The notes below the pieces were generated by a model. It was not told the origin of the DNA and did no database searches. It saw only the letters and a program-made list of their open reading frames with translations. This document shows positions 7,731 through 12,913 of a DNA stretch of 12,913 nucleotides, piece after piece. Within the stretch, counting starts at the first letter, position 1; each line of letters begins with the position of its first letter. Both the position numbers and the translations under genes were made by a program. The stretch spans positions 1 to 12,913 of the forward strand of contig CAKZUU010000217.1 of the NCBI GenBank assembly GCA_937922175.1, read 5' to 3'. Source of the DNA: an uncultured Gemmataceae bacterium (GTDB lineage: Bacteria; Planctomycetota; Planctomycetia; Gemmatales; Gemmataceae).

Positions 7731-8615
7731 CTATTTCGACAACATGAGGACGACTCGATCCATCCCGCTCTGGACGCGGACGTATCGGCTGGAAGTGAGC
7801 GGCGGGGCGAACCGAATCCGAGTCACCATCCCGGTATTGGGATCGCGCTCGTAGGAGAGAATTTCGCTATTCGGATGCCACACTCGAAACTGGTAGTTCC
7901 CTGGCGGAACCTGGCGGAAGAAAAACTCACCTTGGTCATTGGTGATGGCGATATACGGATGCGACATGACCCAAAGGTAAGCGCGATGCCAAGGCCGAAA
8001 GGCAGCACTGGAGATTTCCACCAGACCTGGTTTGTTCAGACGGTGCCGGCGAGGAACGCCGACCTCGGGCAGAGGCATCCCAAAAAACTCTGACCCGCGC
8101 AAGCTCAGCACGTGCGAGCCGTGATCCTCAGCGATGAATTCGACGACGCTTCCCTCCTTGACAAAGCCGACTCGCAGGGGGGTCGCTGACGTCTCTTTCG
8201 ACGTTCGAATCCCTTCGTCGTTCACCAAGACTTGGACCGGCTGATGAAACCACGGGCAGGATTCGCTAGGATCGACATCTTCCAGAAAAACGACGGCGCC
8301 TTCGACCCGAGCGCTATTCGTGTTCAGACGAACTCGATTGGGGTTTTGAAAGCTCCGCGGCTGATACTCGCTTCCGATCTTCAACAACCCCTCGATCGAC
8401 GACGCTTGTGGGAGAGGCCCGACCCAGATGACAAATCCCTCGACCGTGATCGATTTCTCGGGATCGAAGCGGGAGGGCACAAACGGTGACGGGTGCCATT
8501 GGGGGTTGTCTACTTGAGGAGTCGAGGGCGACGTTCCACAGCCGACAACACTGGCGAGCCACAACAGACTCAGACGAGCGAGATGGACGGCGAATTTCCG
8601 TGAAGGGGTCGTCAT
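7731..8615 (-). CDS. Lipoprotein with degenerate cupredoxin-like and carboxypeptidase-regulatory-like regions
   Basis: The product is 294 residues. The N-terminus is a lipoprotein signal: basic MTTPSRK, a hydrophobic stretch, and lipobox VVGC with C26 as the lipidated residue. Residues about 100-215 resemble the cupredoxin-like part of proteins often annotated as methylamine-utilisation-like (EDHGSHVLSL, then FRPWHRAYLWVMSHPY). Residues about 216-290 look like a carboxypeptidase-regulatory-like beta-sandwich (AITNDQGEFFFRQVPPGNYQFRVWH). In the relatives I recall, a Cys-X-X-His-Pro-Trp element precedes the RAY/WV segment. Here the matching place reads SSAAFRPW, so the Cys and His are absent and copper binding is doubtful. 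The ATG at 8615 starts 7 nt after the stop of the PKD-like gene and is chosen because it gives a perfect lipoprotein signal. The same frame stays open upstream to 8789, but that part overlaps the neighbour. The function is unknown. Confidence 0.82.
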   Translation of the reverse strand: MTTPSRKFAVHLARLSLLWLASVVGCGTSPSTPQVDNPQWHPSPFVPSRFDPEKSITVEGFVIWVGPLPQASSIEGLLKIGSEYQPRSFQNPNRVRLNTNSARVEGAVVFLEDVDPSESCPWFHQPVQVLVNDEGIRTSKETSATPLRVGFVKEGSVVEFIAEDHGSHVLSLRGSEFFGMPLPEVGVPRRHRLNKPGLVEISSAAFRPWHRAYLWVMSHPYIAITNDQGEFFFRQVPPGNYQFRVWHPNSEILSYERDPNTGMVTRIRFAPPLTSSRYVRVQSGMDRVVLMLSK

Positions 8616-8622
8616 TGTTTCA

Positions 8623-9540
8623 TCACCCTGCGACCCAAACCAGACCGGTGGTGTGGGCCAAGCGGCCATGGGAGTCGGCGAGGACGACCCGAGTGGGGAA
8701 ACGACCGGGATACAGGTAACGATGACAACCGACAATCCGCGTGCCGCCCCGAAGTCCGGGCAACAGATGCCCGCCGGAACTGGAACCATCGCCCCAGTCG
8801 ATCACGCTGGTCCAATCAGGTAACCAACGCGGGGCCGACGATTCCAACTCCGCCAACGCCAAGTGCGATTCGCAACCGGCAGCGGCCACCGCCTCGAGTC
8901 CTCGCAGCTTCAGCGGTTCTTCGAGAGGACAAGGAATCGGTTCCGCCACTCGCAACCAGACTGTCTTCGTCACGGCTTGACTGACTCCATCGCTCAATGT
9001 GACGCGCACTTCATAAACGCCCGGATGAGAGTATTCGTGGGCACCGCAAACCCAAAGTTCTTTATCACGCTGCAACATGCTGCCCAGATCGATCTCTCCG
9101 TCTCCCCAACGAATCCAGCAGATGAGGGACGATTGGTATTCGTCAAATCGGCACGCGTCGAACATCACCAACTTCCGATTGAACCGTTGACCTGCGATGA
9201 GGTCGTCGATTCGGAGTCTTTCATCCGAATCGGCGGGAGTTTGAAGCCGCACGCCCGCTTCCACTGGGCTGAGTTGGTTCTGTCGAGGCGATGTCGGTCG
9301 ATCGGAGACAGGCAGCTCCAAGGAGATCATCGGCGCCGACGCGCCGATCACTTCGGCAGGTCCGGGGGCAGTGACCAACCACGGGGCCGACGCGCCGTGC
9401 CGAGAGTCCGGCGGAGCGCCGTAGGATTCGCGCCACCAAGGCGGAGGCATCGGACGGGTGGGAACGAATCGCTGGCTTCCAGGCCTGTTGCCAGCAAAGC
9501 TCCTGTCCGACTTCCTCCCATTCCAGGATCGACCAAACAT
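8623..9540 (-). CDS. PKD-like repeat protein
   Basis: The product is 305 residues from the chosen start. Two PKD-like modules are visible, each with a WGDG motif followed by the aromatic, Gly-containing strand typical of the fold. Module one has WGDG at 145-148 and HEYSHPGVYEVRV at 168-180. Module two has WGDG at 249-252 and HRYLYPGRFPTRVVL at 273-287. PKD domains are immunoglobulin-like beta-sandwiches, usually on exported proteins, and mediate protein or polysaccharide contacts. The first 110 residues are rich in Pro, Arg and Ser and show no family or clear signal peptide, which is odd for a PKD protein. The frame is open up to 9708. ATG 9540 is chosen for GAGG 8 nt upstream. The gene is first in the five-gene minus-strand block and its stop is 7 nt from the lipoprotein start. 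A plus-strand frame at 8863-9750 over it is a shadow. Confidence 0.75.
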   Translation of the reverse strand: MFGRSWNGRKSDRSFAGNRPGSQRFVPTRPMPPPWWRESYGAPPDSRHGASAPWLVTAPGPAEVIGASAPMISLELPVSDRPTSPRQNQLSPVEAGVRLQTPADSDERLRIDDLIAGQRFNRKLVMFDACRFDEYQSSLICWIRWGDGEIDLGSMLQRDKELWVCGAHEYSHPGVYEVRVTLSDGVSQAVTKTVWLRVAEPIPCPLEEPLKLRGLEAVAAAGCESHLALAELESSAPRWLPDWTSVIDWGDGSSSGGHLLPGLRGGTRIVGCHRYLYPGRFPTRVVLADSHGRLAHTTGLVWVAG

Positions 9541-9548
9541 CCCAGAGA

Positions 9549-9552
9549 CCTC
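9549..9552 (-). promoter_or_regulatory. Shine-Dalgarno site deciding the PKD-like start
   Basis: GAGG on the minus strand lies 8 nt before the ATG at 9540. The upstream extension of the frame (to 9708) has no comparable site, and the internal ATGs at 9450 and 9330 also lack one. Confidence 0.5.
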
Positions 9553-9797
9553 GGCAGCATCCGATTCCTTCGCGTGGTCGGCCCCAGGGTACTGCGTTCT
9601 CTGTTCCAGGGCAAGGTCAAGGCGGAGACGAGTCCACGAAGCGCAAGGGTTCAGGAAGGCTCTTCGACTTGGGCGGACGGCGGTTCGTCCTCGGGTTGGC
9701 CAGACCACCAGCGGGACTCCGCGGGAAGTAAATCGCTCTCGCCGCGATGAAGGAATTCGGTTATCGTGGCAATGATAGTACCCGGTGATTCACGAGT

Positions 9798-9801
9798 GAG
9801 G
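9798..9801 (+). promoter_or_regulatory. Shine-Dalgarno site deciding the cytochrome start
   Basis: GAGG lies 6 nt before the ATG at 9808. It favours that start over the upstream in-frame GTG at 9766, which would add 14 residues ahead of the membrane segment. Confidence 0.6.
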
Positions 9802-9807
9802 ACAAGT

Positions 9808-11544
9808 ATGTCGGTGCGCGCCGCAAGGATGAATCGCCTGATGATCTGGCTGTTGTTGACGGTGGCGGCGGTGGGATCGGCCGGCTGGTTGCTGGCGCGG
9901 CGAGGACCGGACGATCGGGCGACCGGAGCGGGCGGCGGTTCGGGGCCGACACCGATTTTGCCGGACACGTTTGCAGAATTCTCGCAGCGGCATCTCCCCT
10001 CGTGGAAGGGCGAAAAGCCCGAATTGGCGATCCTGATCACGGGTCAGCAGCACAATTACGAAGCGCCTTGCGGCTGCACCGAACCGCAGTACGGCGGCCT
10101 GGAACGGCGATACAACTTCATCACCCAATTGCGTTCGTACGGCATCCCCACCGTGACTTTGGATCTGGGCGACATCTACTCCTCCGGCCGAATCGCTGAG
10201 CAGTCTCGCTTGAAATATCGGGTTTCCATGAAGGCGTTGGCGCTGATGGGGTATGATGCCATTAATGTGGGACCTCGGGAATTCCAGTATCCCTTGATTG
10301 ACGCCTTGGCGGAGACCATTCTGAACGCCCAGGTGCCGTATCACATTCTCGCCGCCAATATCCCGAACAAGGACGACTACCCTGGCGAAAACGGGCCGAT
10401 GATCAAAGATTTTCGTGTCATCGCGCCTCCCGGAGCGTCGCTGCGAGTGGGCGTGGTCGGCACGCTGGGAAAGTCCGCAACGGAAGGGATCACGAAGAAA
10501 AACTCGACGGCCCAGTTCGCACGGAACATTGAGGCGATTCCGGCGGCCCTACAAGCCATGCAGGGTCAACGCCCGGATCTGCGCGTCCTTCTCTACCAGG
10601 GGTCGAGCGACGAGGCACGAGCATTGGCTCAGCAGTTGGACGAGTTCGACGTGATCGTTTGCCGCAGCGAAGAATCCGAACCTCGGACCATGGAGTTGGT
10701 GCCGCCCGCGCCAGGTCAGACGAAGCGGCCCAAAGCCCGACTGGTGTACGTCGGGCACAAAGGCCGGTATATCGGGGCCATGGGAGTGTACCGCACGAGA
10801 GCAGGAGCGTGGGATCTCCGCTGGGAGCCGGTGCGGTTGTCGCCAGAGTTGAAAACGCCGGCCGAAAAGCAGGAGCAACACCCGATCGTGCGTTTGTTGG
10901 AAGATTACACAGAGCAATTGAAAGACCAGGACTTCATCGGGAAAATCATCCCGGCCGCGCATCCTGTCCAGGCTCGCTTCGATGGCAAACTGGTCCGATA
11001 CGTGGGATCGGACGCTTGCAAAAACTGCCACTCGTCCGAGTACGAAGCCTGGGACGAATCGCGGCACGCCGGAGCTTATCCGACGCTGTGGGAGCACCCG
11101 AAGTCGAAGCCGCCGCATCATCGCGAATACGACCCGGAATGCGTCATTTGTCACACGGTGGGTTACGGCTACCTGACCGGGTTTCGGGACAATAAGAGCG
11201 GGTATACGGATGTGGAGAAGTCGAAACATCTATTGGGTGTGGGTTGCGAGACCTGTCATGGCCCGGGGGGCTTGCACGTCGAGAAGCCGAACGACAAGGA
11301 AATCGCTTTGGCTCTCAGCCCGTGGAAGGAACAGCCGGACGACTACCTGACACCGTTGGCGATCAAAGATCCCAAATCGCCGGACGAACGGAAACAAGTC
11401 TCGCCCCGCGAACAAGCGGTTGCCGATCGCGTCTTCAAAATGTGCTTCCAATGCCATGACACCGACAACGATCACAACTTTCACCTGGGCAAATGGCTGA
11501 ACATCGCGCACGGGAAAGGGCCGACCGTTAAGAAAAAGAAGTGA
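9808..11544 (+). CDS. Membrane-anchored UshA-like fold fused to a tetraheme cytochrome c (c554-like)
   Basis: The product is 578 residues. An N-terminal anchor (about 11-30, LMIWLLLTVAAVGSAGWLLA) would place the rest outside the cytoplasmic membrane. Residues about 70-345 follow the order of a UshA/5'-nucleotidase-type metallophosphoesterase domain: ILITGQQH, GGLERR (96-101), LDLGD (118-122), VGPREF (154-159), LLYQGSSDE and VGHKGRYIGAMGVYR. Most metal ligands of active enzymes are missing. The Asp-x-His motif and the Asn-His of GNHE are replaced, and GGHSH is replaced by CRSEE. Residues about 395-560 carry four c-type heme motifs: C404-H408 (CKNCH), C445-H449 (CVICH), C480-H484 (CETCH) and C546-H550 (CFQCH), spaced as in cytochrome c554-like domains. 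An electron-transfer role is likely; the partner is unknown. A CGC motif at 88-90 sits ahead of GGLERR. The CFA-like gene follows after 37 bp. Confidence 0.9.
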   Translation: MSVRAARMNRLMIWLLLTVAAVGSAGWLLARRGPDDRATGAGGGSGPTPILPDTFAEFSQRHLPSWKGEKPELAILITGQQHNYEAPCGCTEPQYGGLERRYNFITQLRSYGIPTVTLDLGDIYSSGRIAEQSRLKYRVSMKALALMGYDAINVGPREFQYPLIDALAETILNAQVPYHILAANIPNKDDYPGENGPMIKDFRVIAPPGASLRVGVVGTLGKSATEGITKKNSTAQFARNIEAIPAALQAMQGQRPDLRVLLYQGSSDEARALAQQLDEFDVIVCRSEESEPRTMELVPPAPGQTKRPKARLVYVGHKGRYIGAMGVYRTRAGAWDLRWEPVRLSPELKTPAEKQEQHPIVRLLEDYTEQLKDQDFIGKIIPAAHPVQARFDGKLVRYVGSDACKNCHSSEYEAWDESRHAGAYPTLWEHPKSKPPHHREYDPECVICHTVGYGYLTGFRDNKSGYTDVEKSKHLLGVGCETCHGPGGLHVEKPNDKEIALALSPWKEQPDDYLTPLAIKDPKSPDERKQVSPREQAVADRVFKMCFQCHDTDNDHNFHLGKWLNIAHGKGPTVKKKK

Positions 11545-11581
11545 CCCCGAATTCGTCTCTGGGCATCAGACCGTCGGTAAG

Positions 11582-12601
11582 ATGAGACTGCTGCGGCTGA
11601 CGCGAGATGTGTTGCTTCACGGCACGGCCTACGCGGTGCTGAATGATCTCATTCACCGGCCGGAGCCTCTGGAGGAAGAGAAAACCTGGCAGTTCATCAC
11701 GGGCCCTGAGCCGGGTTGGCGACGATGGCTCCGCGAAGCCTGGCCACCACAGTGGCTCCGCCGACTCGTCCTCCACCGACGGCAATATCAACCCGCCGAA
11801 CGGGGCATTCAGGCTCATTACGACGTGTCGAACGAGTTTTACCAACTCTTCCTTGACAAAAAGTTCATGTTCTACTCCTGCGCCGATCACATCCGAGGCG
11901 ACGAGACGCTGGAAGAGGCTCAAACGAACAAGGCCAACCATTTGCTCCAACTCATCGATCCGAAACCGGGCGAACGCATCCTTGAATTGGGCTGCGGCTG
12001 GGCGTCGATGATGCGGCACATCGAGCAACACACCGGCGATCGTGACCATCTCGAAGGTTTGACCCTCTCGCGCGAGCAGGCGGCCTATATTCAGCAGAAT
12101 TTCGGTTACAAAGTGCGGTTGGAAAACTTCGTCGAGGCAGAATATCCCCCGCAATATTACGACAAGGTCTATTCCATCGCCGCCTGGGAAGCCATCCGCC
12201 GACACGAAGTCGATGTCGTCATGCAAAAGGTCTACAAAACGCTCAAGCCGGGAGGCCGCTTCGTCCTTCATTTTTTTTGTCGATGGCAAGACCGCCTGCC
12301 GTCCTCCCTCTCCGTCGGTCAACTGTTCTTTCCCGGTCATGTCGCCTTGTCGTACCGTGAACACGTTCAAGCGATGGAGCGAGCCGGTTTCCGCATCACG
12401 ATGCAGACGTGCCATGACTATCGTCGGACGTTGCGTCAATGGTACGAGAACCTGGTCGCTCGCAAAAACGACGCACTGAAACTCGTGGATGTCAGGACGT
12501 ATAACCGTTACGTGGTGTTTTTCGCGGCGTCGTACAAGTATTTCGATGATCGAATGGGTGTGCTGTTTCGCTTTGTTCTGCGAAAGCCCCCGATCTCTTG
12601 A
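11582..12601 (+). CDS. Cyclopropane-fatty-acyl-phospholipid synthase-like methyltransferase
   Basis: The product is 339 residues. CFA synthases transfer a methylene group from S-adenosylmethionine to the double bond of a membrane phospholipid acyl chain. Recognisable elements are HYDVSNEFYQLFLD (79-92) with FMFYSC (C100), the SAM-binding ELGCGW (135-140), E203 in AAWEAIRRHE, H230 in GRFVLHFF, and DYRRTLRQWYEN (279-290). Compared with E. coli Cfa (382 residues) the N-terminal domain is shorter. The usual MFEHVG is WEAIRR here, and Phe232 replaces the Ile after the catalytic His. The bicarbonate ligands Cys, Glu, His and Tyr appear kept, so activity is plausible, but another lipid methyltransferase of this family is possible. 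The gene lies 37 bp after the cytochrome and may be co-transcribed. The ribosome-binding site is weak (GGTAAG directly before ATG). A 419-residue frame on the opposite strand is a shadow. Confidence 0.87.
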   Translation: MRLLRLTRDVLLHGTAYAVLNDLIHRPEPLEEEKTWQFITGPEPGWRRWLREAWPPQWLRRLVLHRRQYQPAERGIQAHYDVSNEFYQLFLDKKFMFYSCADHIRGDETLEEAQTNKANHLLQLIDPKPGERILELGCGWASMMRHIEQHTGDRDHLEGLTLSREQAAYIQQNFGYKVRLENFVEAEYPPQYYDKVYSIAAWEAIRRHEVDVVMQKVYKTLKPGGRFVLHFFCRWQDRLPSSLSVGQLFFPGHVALSYREHVQAMERAGFRITMQTCHDYRRTLRQWYENLVARKNDALKLVDVRTYNRYVVFFAASYKYFDDRMGVLFRFVLRKPPIS

Positions 12602-12609
12602 AAAGGAAG

Positions 12610-12730
12610 CGCCTGGGGAGGCGAATAACAAACCGAGGTCGCCCGACCCACGCAGCCGGGCGCCTCGGGAACTCTTGGGGAAGAGTTGGTGCCTACACCA
12701 GGAAGCGGGATCCGGGTCGAGCCGGCCCGG
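12610..12730. repeat. Series of consecutive short hairpins
   Basis: Reading rightwards, five inverted repeats follow one another: CGCCT-GGGG-AGGCG (12610-12623); the 12-bp bulged stem at 12633-12668; AACTCTT-GGGG-AAGAGTT (12670-12687); TGGTG-CCTA-CACCA (12687-12700); and CCGGG/CCCGG (12712-12716 with 12726-12730). All stems except the bulged one are perfect. The first and third have a GGGG loop. They may form a structured 3' UTR or a small RNA. Confidence 0.55.
12633..12668 (+). terminator. Strong hairpin downstream of the CFA-like gene
   Basis: CCGAGG-T-CGCCCG (12633-12645) pairs with CGGGCG-CCTCGG (12657-12668), giving 12 GC-rich base pairs with one bulged T and an 11-nt loop. It starts 32 nt after the CFA-like stop codon. 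No T-tract follows, so intrinsic termination is not certain, but position and stability fit a 3'-end element. A separate 5-bp hairpin (12610-12623) precedes it. Confidence 0.45.
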
Positions 12731-12913
12731 GCGGACTCGCGCATCCGACACAACCCAGAGGAAAGCCCAACGACCGGTCCCATGCAAGGAACGTCCGAGG
12801 GAGCCGAACTTGCGCCGCGAAAACCGAACGGGTATCGGTCTTGGCGCCGCGTCAAGATTTTCGCTTAATTAGGGGTCGCCCGGGACTCGGATTTCCTGCG
12901 GGTGAGTTCGGCA

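Larger units (their letters stand above)
9541..9807. promoter_or_regulatory. Divergent intergenic region
   Basis: This 267-bp stretch separates the minus-strand block from the cytochrome gene and should carry the promoters of both. No convincing -35/-10 pair or operator palindrome could be fixed by eye. The only symmetry noted is a weak 5-bp inverted repeat ATCGC/GCGAT (9732-9736 with 9744-9748). The assignment rests on position alone. Confidence 0.4.
12602..12913. other. Intergenic region at the right edge
   Basis: The last 312 bp contain no frame with a recognisable product. A plus-strand frame of about 80 codons (12629-12868) lacks a good start and family resemblance. Consecutive hairpins lie at 12610-12730. 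Further on are a GACCGGTC palindrome (12772-12779), ACCGA/TCGGT (12823-12827 with 12835-12839) and a direct GCGCCGCG repeat (12812-12819 and 12844-12851). Near the end, GGTCGCCCG recurs from the first large hairpin. The next gene must lie beyond the edge. Confidence 0.5.

Noticed and set aside
8863..9750. 295-codon frame on the plus strand
   Set aside because: It is antisense to the PKD-like gene, which carries two WGDG modules. The plus-strand product is Arg/Ser/Pro-rich without motifs.
12759..12772. GAGGAAAGCCC, reminiscent of the conserved start of RNase P RNA
   Set aside because: The match is short and imperfect, and the expected partner elements of RNase P RNA are not seen before the window ends.
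11528..12787. 419-codon frame on the minus strand
   Set aside because: It lies antisense to the CFA-like gene, which has clear HYDVSN, ELGCGW and catalytic motifs. The antisense product has no recognisable domain; long antisense frames are common in GC-rich coding DNA.
12823..12839. ACCGA/TCGGT hairpin followed by TTTT on the minus strand, as a terminator
   Set aside because: The stem is only 5 bp and no gene on the minus strand is known to end there; chance is likely.
12629..12868. Plus-strand frame of about 80 codons at the right edge
   Set aside because: It has no convincing start or ribosome-binding site, runs through the hairpin series, and its Pro/Arg-rich product resembles no family.

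Overview
The window looks like chromosomal DNA of a GC-rich bacterium, most likely a planctomycete (Planctomycetota). The evidence is indirect. It rests on the gene repertoire: a secreted glycine-rich EF-hand protein, a giant TPR/FG-GAP/ASPIC protein, a DUF4432 sugar epimerase-like protein, a lipoprotein with a peptidase-regulatory-like tail, and a UshA-like fold fused to a tetraheme cytochrome c. No rRNA, tRNA, CRISPR array, insertion sequence or phage gene was found, and nothing indicates recent transfer.

Layout. Positions 1-95 hold the edge of an unidentified gene; both strands are open there and the plus strand is slightly favoured. A region of about 400 bp without a convincing gene follows. 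An EF-hand secreted protein (481-1794, plus) faces a five-gene block on the minus strand. In transcription order the block is a PKD-like protein (9540-8623), a lipoprotein (8615-7731), a DUF4432 aldose-epimerase-like protein (7678-6521), an amidase-type carbon-nitrogen hydrolase (6471-5488) and the 1188-residue TPR/FG-GAP/ASPIC protein (5449-1883). The gaps are only 7, 52, 49 and 38 bp, so the block is probably one operon. Divergent from it, on the plus strand, are a membrane-anchored UshA-like/tetraheme cytochrome c fusion (9808-11544) and a cyclopropane-fatty-acid-synthase-like methyltransferase (11582-12601). The last 312 bp carry no supported gene but contain a run of consecutive hairpins.

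How the genes may work together (inference). The EF-hand protein, lipoprotein, TPR/FG-GAP protein and cytochrome are all predicted to be exported or membrane-anchored, so the locus is rich in cell-envelope proteins. The amidase-like and DUF4432 enzymes look cytoplasmic and may handle a small amide and a sugar. The CFA-like enzyme would modify membrane lipids. The two most distinctive proteins are the cytochrome fusion, whose phosphoesterase-like half has lost most of its metal ligands, and the TPR/FG-GAP/ASPIC protein, which ends in a roughly 410-residue domain without a common name. No defence or mobile system is evident.
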